DNA from: Gammaproteobacteria bacterium
GTDB lineage: Bacteria; Pseudomonadota; Gammaproteobacteria; Ga0077554; Ga007554
Length of the DNA: 64,000 bases
Assembly (NCBI GenBank): GCA_040183005.1
Contig: JAMPIW010000002.1
Coordinates: forward strand, 124,001 to 188,000
Direction: 5' to 3'
Positions 7,434-16,193 of the stretch are shown here, piece by piece; the first letter of the stretch is position 1; each line of letters starts with the position of its first letter. The notes beneath the pieces were generated by a model, which did not search any database, was not told the origin of the DNA, and saw only the letters and a program-made list of their open reading frames with translations. The position numbers and the translations under genes are program-made.

Positions 7434-9017
7434 TCAAAAACTGTAGCGCACTTCGGTATAAACCCGGTCTCTTGTGTTGAACTGTCCGAACAGGCTGGTT
7501 GGAGGCCCTTCAAAAAAATCGGCACCCGTTGCAAGCCGCCAGTTGCCATCCAGTTTCCAGGTGAGTTTGAGCTGGGCTGACCAGTCGCCGCGGTTCAGGC
7601 TCCTGACCAGCAGCATTTTGGGTTCGAGCTTGGGGTGTAGAGCCTGGCTACTGAGAAGCAGCGATATTCCGCTCTCGGTTTTGCCGGGCACAATGCCTGC
7701 GTCGTGGTTGGGAAACCAGCGCTGAAAGAGCTGCATGTTGAAGCGGGTTTCCTGCGGGAAGCTCCACTCCAACCCGACGATGTAATCCAGCATATCCTGC
7801 TTGACCAGACCATCCGCATCAGCCGCGTTGGTCGTATTGAACAGCTTGTCCTTGGTATAAATCGCTTCGGCCTTAAGCACCATCGGCCCCAGATCCTTGC
7901 CAAGTGTAGCGCCTATCTGGTGGATGCGCTTGTGGATGGGCTGGTAGGTGATGGTGGGGGTGGTCAGCAGCGCAATCTGGCGCGAAAATGCCGCCGATGG
8001 GTCGTTGGCGGTATAATAAAAACTCGAGACATCCCAGCCGCCCTTAATGTAGGACAAGCGTGTACCGTAAGCCATATCATCCAGGCTAGTGGGCTTTTTT
8101 TCTGGGGCAATGACCGTTTGAAAACCGGGGATGGCGGGCGGATTGAACGGGTAGAACTCGGCTCCGGGCTTGCCGATGTTGTCGTAAGTCATGTAGGGAA
8201 TCCATACCCCTTCGGCGTGAAAATCACCCTGAAAATACTCAGTCCGTGCTGCCCATTGCGGGATGCGGATAATGTCGAAGTCCGGCAGCACAAGCTGGCG
8301 CATATCCTTGGCCGACACCACGTCGGCAAAAAACAACCCGACCATTTCGCCCCAAATGATATGCTGTCGGCCCAAACGGAAATCCCAGCCGCCAGCAGAA
8401 AAATCTGCATAGGCCTCACGGATCATGGCCTCGAAACGCTGGTCTTTGCGCACCGCTTGGGGGTAGTAGTCAGTGAGGTCGTAGATCGGGTCATAATTGA
8501 CGCGCCCTCCCAACTTCCACGCCACCCCGCCTGCCGTGTTGCCCTGAGTAGCAAGGTCGAGCATGTTGTTGAATCTGGACCAGTGATTGTTGTCGACATA
8601 GGCATAAGCCAGATCATTTTGATAAAAACCGGTCAGGCGCGACTCAGAAGGTGACGGTGACGGTGACGGTGACGGCTTCGGTTTCACCGTCGATGAAAGA
8701 AACCGTTCTCTCCCTCTAATACTGGGCAATGTCAGCGGCGCACGTTCTCCGGCCTCGGGAAGAGACAACGGCTTGCGGTCTTCCCGAGGAAGGGACAGCG
8801 ACCTGCGGCCCTCTTCGGGAAGGGGCAGCGGCTTGCGGTCTTCCCCGGGAAGAGACAGTGACCTGCGACCTGCTTCGGGAAGAGGCAGCGGCTTGCGGTC
8901 TTCCCCAGCAATGGCAGACAGTGGTAACCCCCCGTTGCCGCACAAAAATAGTGCGGCGGCGCTCATTAAGAAGAGGCGGGCTTTACCCCAGCGAAAACTC
9001 GTGTGTAGGTAGTTCAT
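7434..9017 (-). CDS. DUF1302-type outer membrane beta-barrel protein
   Basis: A predicted outer membrane protein of 527 residues. A long signal peptide (MNYLHTSFRWGKARLFLMSAAALFL...SAIA) precedes the DUF1302-like porin body. The body has many alternating beta strands, the FRLGRQHIIWGEMVGLFFADVVS segment typical of the family, and a terminal aromatic residue (EVRYSF). Three near-perfect 20-residue repeats and a PSPSPSPS tract sit between signal and barrel. I chose ATG 9017: the longer frame to 9278 (GTG) fuses a LolA-like remnant to it. No good ribosome site is seen, so expression is uncertain. DUF1302 genes usually sit with LolA-like and FtsX/ABC genes, as here. Confidence 0.8.
   Translation of the reverse strand: MNYLHTSFRWGKARLFLMSAAALFLCGNGGLPLSAIAGEDRKPLPLPEAGRRSLSLPGEDRKPLPLPEEGRRSLSLPREDRKPLSLPEAGERAPLTLPSIRGRERFLSSTVKPKPSPSPSPSPSESRLTGFYQNDLAYAYVDNNHWSRFNNMLDLATQGNTAGGVAWKLGGRVNYDPIYDLTDYYPQAVRKDQRFEAMIREAYADFSAGGWDFRLGRQHIIWGEMVGLFFADVVSAKDMRQLVLPDFDIIRIPQWAARTEYFQGDFHAEGVWIPYMTYDNIGKPGAEFYPFNPPAIPGFQTVIAPEKKPTSLDDMAYGTRLSYIKGGWDVSSFYYTANDPSAAFSRQIALLTTPTITYQPIHKRIHQIGATLGKDLGPMVLKAEAIYTKDKLFNTTNAADADGLVKQDMLDYIVGLEWSFPQETRFNMQLFQRWFPNHDAGIVPGKTESGISLLLSSQALHPKLEPKMLLVRSLNRGDWSAQLKLTWKLDGNWRLATGADFFEGPPTSLFGQFNTRDRVYTEVRYSF
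8727..8906 (-). repeat. Three 60-bp tandem repeats inside the DUF1302 gene
   Basis: Three in-frame copies of a 20-residue unit (EDRKPLPLPEAGRRSLSLP type, with E/A, R/G and S/P changes) follow the signal peptide directly. At 8650-8685 a hexanucleotide run encodes PSPSPSPS. Copy number is likely to vary by slippage. Confidence 0.85.
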
Positions 9018-9035
9018 TGTCAACGCGCGCGCTTG

Positions 9036-9290
9036 AGACTGTCTCTTGTTAAGGTATTTTTTATAGCCTTTGATAGTCGGCGCTTTCAGCAAACTGTCCT
9101 TGCGGCCATAATAATCGATTTTCCATGGGTGACACGTGGCCTTGTCCATCCATACCACTTGGCGCTTGTAACCGGAATATTTGTTGGCCAGATAGCGCTC
9201 CCGCTCAAAGCAGGGCTGGCCTTCACAGGTTTCATCGCGCAAATATTTGTAATTATATTTCCACAAAGTTCCGAGCACCCGTGACAGCCG
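9036..9290 (-). pseudogene. Remnant of a LolA-like lipoprotein-sorting protein
   Basis: About 80 codons from the C-terminal half of a LolA-like protein of the DUF1302-associated type, read as WKYNYKYLRDETCEG...VVWMDKATCHPWKIDYYGRKDSLLK...GYKKYLNK. The usual N-terminal half and the very C-terminus are missing. It is in frame with the DUF1302 gene, giving an artificial fusion frame that starts at GTG 9278. A complete LolA-like gene of a different subtype lies 1.3 kb away on the other strand, so this is a decayed copy, not its source. Confidence 0.6.
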
Positions 9291-9337
9291 ACCTAGCCGT
9301 CTGTTGGACGGGGGAATGCTCTTCCACGGAGTTCTCC

Positions 9338-10030
9338 CTATACGATTATCTGGCCATCAGCCAGTTTAATCACCCGGTCGGCCATATCCATGACTCGCGC
9401 ATCGTGTGTGGAGAAAATAAAGGTCGTGCCTTCTTTCTGGTTGAGATCTTTCATCAGCCTAAGAATGCCTTCGCCGGTATTGTGATCAAGGTTAGCGGTC
9501 GGTTCGTCTGCCAGGACAATGCTTGGACGAGTGGCGAGGGCGCGCGCGATAGCCACTCGCTGGCGCTGACCGCCGCTCAGCTCATTGGGGCGGTGATGCG
9601 CATAGCGCTCCAGGCCAACAACATTCAGATAATGCTGCACGCGTTCCTGCCGCGTTTTCTTGTCTACATCACGCTGTTGCAACAAGGGATATTCGACATT
9701 TTCCCAAGCCGATAATACCGGCAGCAGATTGAAGGTCTGGAAAACAAAGCCCAGAGTGTTTAGTCGCAGGTCGGCCAGCTCATCGGGAGTCTTGCCGCTG
9801 ATGTCCTGCCCTTCGATCAGGATGCGCCCCGAGGTCGGAGTGTCAATACAGCCGATCAGATTGAGCAGAGTCGATTTGCCGCTCCCCGACGGCCCTGCCA
9901 GCGCCATGAATTCACCTTTATTGATCATGAGTGAAACGTTGAACAATGCCGTAACGGTTTGTTTTCCGAGGGCATATTCTTTGCCGACTGCTCGAGCCTC
10001 GACTATCGCCTCCGCAGATTCATTCTTCAT
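9338..10030 (-). CDS. ABC exporter ATPase (LolD/MacB type)
   Basis: A 230-residue ATP-binding subunit. It has Walker A GPSGSGKST, a Q-loop in FVFQTFNLLP, the ABC signature LSGGQRQRVAIARAL, Walker B IVLADEPTANLD and an H-loop in FIFSTHD. The FNLLP and TANLD details place it in the LolD/MacB/FtsE group that works with FtsX-type permeases. ATG 10030 was chosen: a GGAG lies upstream and the upstream extension overlaps the FHA gene. The two FtsX permeases at 11237-13688 are its likely partners, though a plus-strand gene separates them. Likely role: moving a lipid or lipoprotein from the inner membrane. Confidence 0.92.
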   Translation of the reverse strand: MKNESAEAIVEARAVGKEYALGKQTVTALFNVSLMINKGEFMALAGPSGSGKSTLLNLIGCIDTPTSGRILIEGQDISGKTPDELADLRLNTLGFVFQTFNLLPVLSAWENVEYPLLQQRDVDKKTRQERVQHYLNVVGLERYAHHRPNELSGGQRQRVAIARALATRPSIVLADEPTANLDHNTGEGILRLMKDLNQKEGTTFIFSTHDARVMDMADRVIKLADGQIIV

Positions 10031-10271
10031 CGGCAACAAACTCCAGCTGAAAACATTGCATGGTGAGCTTGTCACCACTTTTCATTTGGGCACTTTGGGT
10101 TTTCTCTCCGTTCAGCAAGACATCATTCCTGCGCATCAAATCTTCCAGAAAATAGAGGCCGTCGACCAAAGTAATGCGGGCATGCTCGCGCCAACCCCCT
10201 GATCTGGCAGTTGTACTCGCGCTCCGGGTCACGGTCAATATTAAGGCCAACCGTGTATGCACATAACCCAT
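10020..10271 (-). pseudogene. FHA-domain gene, frameshifted
   Basis: The C-terminal half of an FHA fold is clear: REHARITLVDGLYFLEDLMRRNDVLLNGE...LKxGDKLTMQCFQLEFV. The expected first half (GLNIDRDPEREYNCQIRGLA) is present just upstream in a different frame, meeting the second half near 10185-10195. A small indel therefore separates the halves. FHA domains bind phosphothreonine, so the intact ancestor may have tied this exporter to a Ser/Thr kinase. The 3' end overlaps the ATPase start. Confidence 0.6.
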
Positions 10272-10354
10272 TTAAGTTCATTATATTGTATCCGATAACC
10301 TTGTAATATCCGATAATCTTGATTTATTCGTTTTGGGCCGACAGGACACCACTT

Positions 10355-11227
10355 ATGGCTATGACTCCATCTTATCCACGATCTGCAAGCAGCGTTTTTC
10401 GGGTTAATTGTCATGACGATAGCGCTGCCCCAGATCATACACGTCGCAATCACATTAAGCGCTATCGGCTGATGCCTTTCTGGACAATCTTCGCTGTCGT
10501 GTTGTTGTCGGCATTTAGGCCGGCACTGGCTACCGACAACACAGGTAGCGATCTTTCTGCGCGTGAAATGCTGATGCGTGCAGACCGTATCCGCTTCCCT
10601 GACGAGGGCTTCCAGGTTGACATAACCATCACGACAACCGAACCCGGCTCCTCTGAAGACGTGCGTGCTTACCGAATACTCTCCAAAGGCAACACCCAAA
10701 CCCTGGTGCAGACGACGGCGCCAGCAGTTGACCGCGGTCAGATTCTGCTGATGCGGGATCGCGACCTGTGGGCTTTCATGCCCAACCTGTCACAGCCAAT
10801 TCGTTTGCCGCTCTCGCAGAAACTGACCGGCCAAGTTGCTAATGGCGATTTGGCTCGCGCCAATTTCGTGGGTGATTACGAACCTAAACTCCTGCGGACA
10901 GAGAAAATAGACGGTGTGTCCTATCACGTTTTACAACTGGATGCCGTCGATAGCGGCGTCACTTATCGTCAGGTGATCTACTGGGTGAATGCAAAAAACA
11001 GCCAGCCCTATAAAGCCGAATTCTACGCGCTGTCAGGCCGCTTGCTGAAAACCGGCCACTACCAGGAGTTTCGTACAATGGGCGGGGAAACCCGCCCGAC
11101 CCGGCTGGTAATAGAAGATACCCTGCGTCCCGGCCGCCGTTCGGTACTTGAATACCGCGACATGGTCATGCGCGATCTGCCGGACAAGATGTTCGCCAAG
11201 GATTACCTGAAGAAGCTCAGTGACTGA
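10355..11227 (+). CDS. LolA-like outer membrane lipoprotein-sorting protein
   Basis: A 290-residue protein with a hydrophobic export signal (MPFWTIFAVVLLSAFRPALA) and a LolA-like beta-sheet body (MLMRADRIRFPDEGFQVDITITTT, LMRDRDLWAFMPNLSQPIRLPLSQKLTGQ, VIYWVNAKNSQPYKAEFYALSGRLLKTGHY). ATG 10355 has an AGGA site; the shorter start at ATG 10472, at the signal core, is an alternative without a ribosome site. Proteins of this family accompany FtsX/ABC systems and may carry a lipid or lipoprotein across the periplasm. It is convergent with the FtsX genes, which is an unusual arrangement. Confidence 0.85.
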   Translation: MAMTPSYPRSASSVFRVNCHDDSAAPDHTRRNHIKRYRLMPFWTIFAVVLLSAFRPALATDNTGSDLSAREMLMRADRIRFPDEGFQVDITITTTEPGSSEDVRAYRILSKGNTQTLVQTTAPAVDRGQILLMRDRDLWAFMPNLSQPIRLPLSQKLTGQVANGDLARANFVGDYEPKLLRTEKIDGVSYHVLQLDAVDSGVTYRQVIYWVNAKNSQPYKAEFYALSGRLLKTGHYQEFRTMGGETRPTRLVIEDTLRPGRRSVLEYRDMVMRDLPDKMFAKDYLKKLSD

Positions 11228-11236
11228 AGCGGCATT

Positions 11237-12448
11237 TCAAATATTGTGGCGCAGCGCGTCCACCACTGGCAGGCGTGAGGCGCGGCGAGCCGGCAGCACG
11301 GCAGCCATAACCGCCGCCAGCGCCCCAGTCAGGGTCGCCACCACAAGCACCCACGGCACCAATAGAATTGAAGCGGTGTAGCCGGCGTTCGAGCCGGGCG
11401 GCGGCGGCATGGGAATGCCAATGCCCGATATTATGCCCGCAAGCGCGACTCCTATGACCACGCCGAGCAGGCTGCCGAGCAAGCCCAGCAGGGCGTTTTC
11501 GAGCAGTACGAGCTTGAAGATTTGGCGCCGGCGCAGCCCCAGTGCGAGCAAGGTCCCGAACTCGCCGGTGCGTTCATAGATCACCATATTGATGGTGCTG
11601 GCCACGCTCAAAACCAGCATGACAAGAATGATGGCCTGCAGCGCCCCGAACTGGCGCCGGTACAGTGCCTCGGTCTTTTGATAAAAATCGGCCAGCTCAT
11701 GCCAGGGCTTCACGGCATAGCCGAGCGGCTCCAGCTTGGATTTGATGATTGCTGTCACAGCGTCGGTGGCGGCGGTGTCGTCCAACAACACGACAGCGCT
11801 ATGTACCGACCGGGTAAACAGCAATTCCTGGGCGGATGACAACGAAATACGTACGGCTCGATCATCGTACTCCTTGGAGAAAGTGCGGAATACACCGACG
11901 ACTTCATACTCAAGTGTGTTCAGCGCACCTTCCTGCGTATTCACCATCAAGGTCACGAAGCTGCCGGGGCGCAGGTGCAGGGCGGCGGCAACACCTTCCC
12001 CGATCACCGCACCGAATGCATCCCCGTCCCGCAACGGGCGGCCGGCCACTATAATTGTGGCGGTTCCCAGTCGCGCTTCCTTGCCCGGCTCAATGCCTTC
12101 GCCGATGATGGGTAAATCGGCACGGCCATTGTTGGCCAGCCCGGAAAAATTAACGCGGGTCATTACGGCCTGCACATGCGGAATAGACTGCACTATGTCC
12201 AGCACGTCCTTCGGCTGCTCGATCATGTAACGCGACGGCTCGCGCCGACCGTATTCGATGTAACCGCTCCGTAAAATCTGCACATGCCCGACACGCGAGT
12301 GGATTGTCGCCTCGCGCAACTGCACAAACACATCTTCGACAAAACCGCCGCTGATGATGATAGCGATCACCCCGGTGATGATTGCCGCCAGCGTCAGCGC
12401 GGTGCGCAGACGCTGGCGGAAAATGTTGCGGAAGGCGAGTTTGAACAT
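11237..12448 (-). CDS. FtsX-like ABC permease (second of a tandem pair)
   Basis: A 403-residue MacB/LolC-type permease. An N-terminal helix (LRTALTLAAIITGVIAIIISGGF) is followed by a large periplasmic MacB_PCD domain (residues about 45-260), then three C-terminal FtsX helices (IILVMLVLSVASTINMVIYERTGEFGTLLALG, LLGLLGSLLGVVIGVALAGII, VLVVATLTGALAAVMAAVLPARRAS). It starts 17 bases after the upstream permease and shares its pattern throughout, including the GIPMPPPPG loop. The two probably form a heterodimer with the ATPase at 9338-10030. Confidence 0.92.
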   Translation of the reverse strand: MFKLAFRNIFRQRLRTALTLAAIITGVIAIIISGGFVEDVFVQLREATIHSRVGHVQILRSGYIEYGRREPSRYMIEQPKDVLDIVQSIPHVQAVMTRVNFSGLANNGRADLPIIGEGIEPGKEARLGTATIIVAGRPLRDGDAFGAVIGEGVAAALHLRPGSFVTLMVNTQEGALNTLEYEVVGVFRTFSKEYDDRAVRISLSSAQELLFTRSVHSAVVLLDDTAATDAVTAIIKSKLEPLGYAVKPWHELADFYQKTEALYRRQFGALQAIILVMLVLSVASTINMVIYERTGEFGTLLALGLRRRQIFKLVLLENALLGLLGSLLGVVIGVALAGIISGIGIPMPPPPGSNAGYTASILLVPWVLVVATLTGALAAVMAAVLPARRASRLPVVDALRHNI

Positions 12449-12464
12449 ATGGCTTTCGCAGTTT

Positions 12465-13688
12465 TCAGATGTTGTGACGCAACGCGTTGATGATTTGCAG
12501 GCGCGAGGCTTTCCATGCCGGATACAAACCCGCCAGCGCGGTGGTGATGAACGCGATCAGAAACGCATTCATCACCACGCTCAATGTGACCCGAATTTTG
12601 CCTGTATAACCCTCTGTCATTCCGGGGGGCGGCGGCATGGGGATACCGATCGCGGAGATCAATTCTGCCAGCCCATACCCGACGGCTAGCCCCAGCGATG
12701 CACCGACCAGCCCGAGCAAAAGCCCCTCAATGGCAAACAGGCGAAGAATTTTTTTGCGTTTGAAACCGATGGCCAGCAGCGTGCCGATCTCGCCGGTACG
12801 CTCGAGCACATTCATCACCAGCATATTGGAAATGCTGAGCACGATAATGCAGCCAATAATCAGTCGCAGCACGTTCATCTGCTGCGAAAACAGCGCAACC
12901 GTCTTGTTGTAGAAATCTGCCTGCTGGTACCAGGGCACGAACTCCAGCTTATTCGCCGATGTGGGGAAGCGGGCGCGGAACTGTTCCAGAAAATGATCCG
13001 TTTGCTCGGTTTCCTCCAGCAGCACCAGCCAGGCGTGGGCACCGTCAACGCGCAGCAGTGACTGCGCCAAGCCGAGGGGCAGACGCAGGGCGGCATCGTC
13101 GTAGGCTTGATTGGCGGTGGTAAATATCCCGGCGACTTTCGCCTCGACGGCGTTGATGCCCCCCCCCGAAGTGGTTGCCAGAAGTGCTATGGTGGCACCC
13201 TGGCTCACACCGAGATTGCGCGCCAAGCCATGCCCCAGTATTACCTCCCCGGCAGCCAGACTGGAAAGATCGTGACCATCCATGATGCGAAACGCCTTAC
13301 TCAGCTGCGCCTCCTTACGCGGATCGACGCCATCCGCCACAAACGATACTGTCGTCTCACCGTGGCTAATGAGTCCGGTTACCGCCAGTCGCGGCGCCAC
13401 CACCTTGATGCCGGGCGTAGACTCGATCGCGCTGCGCTGCGGCAAGCGCTCCGGTAATATGTAAGCGTAAGGATTGGCAGCGCCCGCGTTGAGGTATCCC
13501 GGGCGCATGACCTGAATGTGGCCCAATTGGGACTGGATGGTGCCTTCGCGCATGGCCCAGAAAATCCACTGGCTGAAACCGTCGGCGAGCACCAGCGCGA
13601 TAACACCGGCGGCCACCGTAAACAAGGCCACCATCGCCCGCCGCCGATTGCGTGCAAGGTTGCGCGCGGCGATCAGTAGGTTAGTCAT
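12465..13688 (-). CDS. FtsX-like ABC permease (first of a tandem pair)
   Basis: A 407-residue permease with the same plan as its neighbour: an N-terminal helix (RRAMVALFTVAAGVIALVLADGF), a periplasmic domain of about 220 residues and three C-terminal helices (LIIGCIIVLSISNMLVMNVLERTGEIGTLLAIG and following). It shares GIPMPPPPG and ends in NALRHNI, matching DALRHNI of the neighbour. The pair clearly arose by duplication. It is first in a two-gene operon; the ATPase lies on the same strand 2.4 kb further on, beyond an inverted LolA-like gene. Confidence 0.92.
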   Translation of the reverse strand: MTNLLIAARNLARNRRRAMVALFTVAAGVIALVLADGFSQWIFWAMREGTIQSQLGHIQVMRPGYLNAGAANPYAYILPERLPQRSAIESTPGIKVVAPRLAVTGLISHGETTVSFVADGVDPRKEAQLSKAFRIMDGHDLSSLAAGEVILGHGLARNLGVSQGATIALLATTSGGGINAVEAKVAGIFTTANQAYDDAALRLPLGLAQSLLRVDGAHAWLVLLEETEQTDHFLEQFRARFPTSANKLEFVPWYQQADFYNKTVALFSQQMNVLRLIIGCIIVLSISNMLVMNVLERTGEIGTLLAIGFKRKKILRLFAIEGLLLGLVGASLGLAVGYGLAELISAIGIPMPPPPGMTEGYTGKIRVTLSVVMNAFLIAFITTALAGLYPAWKASRLQIINALRHNI

Positions 13689-14146
13689 GGCATTTCAAAT
13701 GCGGCGGGATTTTCAACTGGGCACAATCCATCAATTGCCGGAATAGCGTCATTATGAGAGCCGTAGCGAGCCGGTAGGACTCATTAGCCGAAGGCGTAAA
13801 CCGGATGCATCCATCTCCCATTCGGCCAATGCGCTTCGCTTGTTGACGCCCTACACTAAACGCTGCTTCGCTCCTCACATTGACAGTCGGGTTATATTTG
13901 CGATGCCCCACATCGGTAAGATCCCCCGCGTGTTCATTGCATGAGCCATGATACGATATAACTCTGTTATGGCGCTACTTTCCTGGGCGTGAGTGTAATG
14001 AGTACCTCTATAAAATCGTGATCCCGTCATTCCCGCGAAGGCGGGAATCCAGATGTTGCTGATTTACTGAATTTTTTAACCGCTGGATTCCCGCCTTCGC
14101 GGGAATGACGAATTATTAGAGGTGCCCAATTATTAAAGATTCCCTA
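13689..14146. other. Noncoding gap with a dispersed inverted repeat
   Basis: No gene is seen in these 458 bases between divergent genes. The only clear structure is the 28-bp inverted repeat at 14025-14110. The part nearest the permease gene holds a GC-rich stretch with no recognisable signal. Confidence 0.5.
14025..14110. repeat. Perfect 28-bp inverted repeat, REP-like
   Basis: Arms at 14025-14052 and 14083-14110 are exact complements, with the core ATTCCCGCGAAGGCGGGAAT itself palindromic. They enclose a 30-base A/T-rich spacer. This sequence type is a common dispersed repeat in proteobacterial intergenic DNA. Confidence 0.85.
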
Positions 14147-15358
14147 ATGCAAACCCGAAACAAGCCGGTCATCCTTCTGGTTGCCGAAGCAGTCACGCTG
14201 GCCCATTTCGCGCGGATTGCAACACTGGCGAAGGCGCTCGACCCGTCTGCGTATGAAATCGTTGTTGCCTCCGATCCCCGCTACGCCGACCTGGAAAAGC
14301 CTTTTGGCGGTGCGTTTCATCCCATTCGATCCATCCCCTCCGCCGAATTCGCGCATGCCCTCGCCCAGGGCAAGCCGCTGTACGATGTTGAGACGCTCAC
14401 CCGCTATGTCGAAGACGATCTCGCACTGATTAACCACGTCAAGCCTGACCTCATTGTCGGCGACTTCCGCTTGTCGCTGGCGGTCAGCGCGCCCCTTGCG
14501 GGGATTCCCTATGCCGCCGTGGTCAATGCCTACTGGAGTCCCTATGCCGACATCGCCTATCCTGTGCCCGATTTGCCTATGACCCGTATTCTGGGCGTCC
14601 GTCTGGCGCAAAAGCTGTTCAATGCGGTAAGACCCATCGCCTTCGCCCTGCACGCCCGCCCGCTCAATCAGCTGCGCCGGCGCTACGAGCTACCTACTCT
14701 GGGGCATGATTTGAGAACCGCCTATACCTGGGGCGATTACACCCTCTATGCCGATGTGCCCGAATTGGTGCCCACGCGGCCGTTGCCCGCCAACCACCGC
14801 CACCTTGGCCCGCCGCTCTGGTCCGCCTGCGCGCCCCTGCCGGACTGGTGGGGCCGCCTGCCGACAGACAAACCCGTGGTATTGCTGACCTTGGGCAGCT
14901 CGGGCCGGGCCGACTTGTTGCCGATGGCCTTATCCGCCTTGTCTGAACTGCAGATCACCGTGATAGCCGCCACCGCAGGCAAAATTGACCTGCCAGACGT
15001 ACCCGCCAATGCCTTCGTGGCCGACTACCTGCCGCTGGATATCGCGGCTCGGCGCGCAAGCCTGGTCATCTGCAATGGCGGTAGCCTGACCACCTACCAG
15101 GCCCTGGCCTCTGGGGCGCCCATCCTCGGAATTTGCTCTAATATGGATCAACTGTTGAACATGAGCGCCATCGAACGCCTGGGTGCAGGCCTATCCCTGC
15201 GGGCAGCACGTGTCCGCCCCGCCCAACTGAAAGAAGCCGTCCGTGTCCTGCTTGAAACCCCCGCCTACGCCCAGGCGGCCGGGCAGGCGGGCGAGCGGTT
15301 CAGGCAAGTGGATGCCGGGCAACGCTTTCGGGCATTCGTTTCGGAAATTTTGGGTTAG
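14147..15358 (+). CDS. Glycosyltransferase, GT1/MGT-like (pair A)
   Basis: A 403-residue GT-B glycosyltransferase. The N-terminal acceptor domain (VILLVAEAVTLAHFARIATLAKAL) is joined to a C-terminal nucleotide-sugar domain with VVLLTLGSSGRADLL and the donor motif VICNGGSLTTYQALASGAPILGICSNMDQ. The latter resembles UDP-glucuronosyl/MurG-like transferases. It is followed by a hexapeptide acyltransferase on the same strand. An equivalent pair lies at 22410-20511 in opposite orientation. Likely role: building or decorating a glycolipid or surface glycan linked to the PEP-CTERM region. Substrate unknown. Confidence 0.85.
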   Translation: MQTRNKPVILLVAEAVTLAHFARIATLAKALDPSAYEIVVASDPRYADLEKPFGGAFHPIRSIPSAEFAHALAQGKPLYDVETLTRYVEDDLALINHVKPDLIVGDFRLSLAVSAPLAGIPYAAVVNAYWSPYADIAYPVPDLPMTRILGVRLAQKLFNAVRPIAFALHARPLNQLRRRYELPTLGHDLRTAYTWGDYTLYADVPELVPTRPLPANHRHLGPPLWSACAPLPDWWGRLPTDKPVVLLTLGSSGRADLLPMALSALSELQITVIAATAGKIDLPDVPANAFVADYLPLDIAARRASLVICNGGSLTTYQALASGAPILGICSNMDQLLNMSAIERLGAGLSLRAARVRPAQLKEAVRVLLETPAYAQAAGQAGERFRQVDAGQRFRAFVSEILG

Positions 15359-15483
15359 CCCCAATACTGTTCACTTAAAGAAAAAACCGTTCGCCCTGAG
15401 CTTGTCGAAGGGCGAAAAACTAGCCATTCATGGTTCGACAGGCTCACCACGAACGGCTTAAGTGAACAGCATTGGGGTTAACC
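15353..15483. repeat. Long imperfect inverted repeat (hairpin) between pair-A genes
   Basis: Outer arms GTTAGCCCCAATACTGTTC and its near complement flank inner parts containing the dispersed motif CCCTGAGCTTGTCGAAGGG and a diverged GGTTCGACAGGCTCACC copy. Such elements are common intergenic repeats. It may act as a terminator for the glycosyltransferase gene. Confidence 0.75.
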
Positions 15484-15505
15484 AGGCTCAAACAGGAGGA
15501 AAGTC

Positions 15506-16162
15506 ATGCGTAAAATTACCCCACCACAAATCACGCTGTTTTTTTTGCTATTCGGCAGCATTCTAGTGTTTGGCATCGCCACCGCCTACGGACTGCTGGG
15601 CGCATTGCCGCTGGGCGATTTTCGCGGCGTCAGCGTGGTGGGGGGCGCAGTCGTGTTCATTTACCTCTACGCCTTTGCCGTGTACCGGCTGTTTCTGCGC
15701 CTCATGCCGCTCAAAGAGGGTGAACTGGCCGAGGGTACGCGGGAGGAATTCGCAGCCCAGGTCAACAGCCTATTCTACCTGATGATTTTCAACAGCCTGA
15801 TTCGCACCCACTTCCTGCCGGCGCCGCTGATGCGGCTGGTGTATCAGGCGCTGGGGTCGCGCATGGGCGAAAACACTTACAGTGTTGGCGCTATCCTCGA
15901 CCCGCCGCTCACCGAGTTCGGAGCCAACTGCATCATCGGCCATGATGCCGTGCTGTTTTGTCACGCCATCGAGGGCCGGCACTTCGCGCTTTCCCGCATC
16001 CGGGTCGGTGACAATGTCACCATCGGCGCCACCGCCGTCATCATGCCCGGCGTCAGCATCGGCGATGGCGCCATTGTCTCGGCGGGCGCCGTGGTACTCA
16101 AAGACACCCAGATCGGCCCGAATGAAGTCTGGGGCGGCGTGCCGGCAAAGCGCCTCAGATAG
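15506..16162 (+). CDS. Left-handed beta-helix acyltransferase (pair A)
   Basis: A 218-residue protein with two N-terminal membrane helices (LFFLLFGSILVFGIATAYGLLG, VSVVGGAVVFIYLYAFAVYRLFL) and a C-terminal hexapeptide-repeat beta helix (VGDNVTIGATAVIMPGVSIGDGAIVSAGAVVLKD...GGVPAKRLR). The beta helix includes the catalytic-type His in IIGHDAVLFCHAIEG. It has a strong AGGAGG site before ATG. It pairs with the glycosyltransferase upstream and is paralogous to the protein at 20511-21155. Likely an O-acyltransferase acting at the membrane on a glycan or glycolipid. Confidence 0.82.
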   Translation: MRKITPPQITLFFLLFGSILVFGIATAYGLLGALPLGDFRGVSVVGGAVVFIYLYAFAVYRLFLRLMPLKEGELAEGTREEFAAQVNSLFYLMIFNSLIRTHFLPAPLMRLVYQALGSRMGENTYSVGAILDPPLTEFGANCIIGHDAVLFCHAIEGRHFALSRIRVGDNVTIGATAVIMPGVSIGDGAIVSAGAVVLKDTQIGPNEVWGGVPAKRLR

Positions 16163-16176
16163 CATGCAACGCGCCG

Positions 16177-16193
16177 CGTCGGAAAACTTTACA
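16177..16193 (+). promoter_or_regulatory. Candidate PrsR enhancer motif, copy 1
   Basis: CGTCGGAAAACTTTACA, matching the two downstream copies at 13-14 of 17 positions. It lies 437 bases upstream of the sigma-54 promoter, just past the acyltransferase stop. Assignment to PrsR is inferred. Confidence 0.4.

Noticed and set aside
9036-9278. Extended DUF1302 gene start at GTG 9278
   Set aside because: The first 80 codons are a LolA-like fragment and the real signal peptide begins at ATG 9017, so I treat the longer frame as an accidental fusion.
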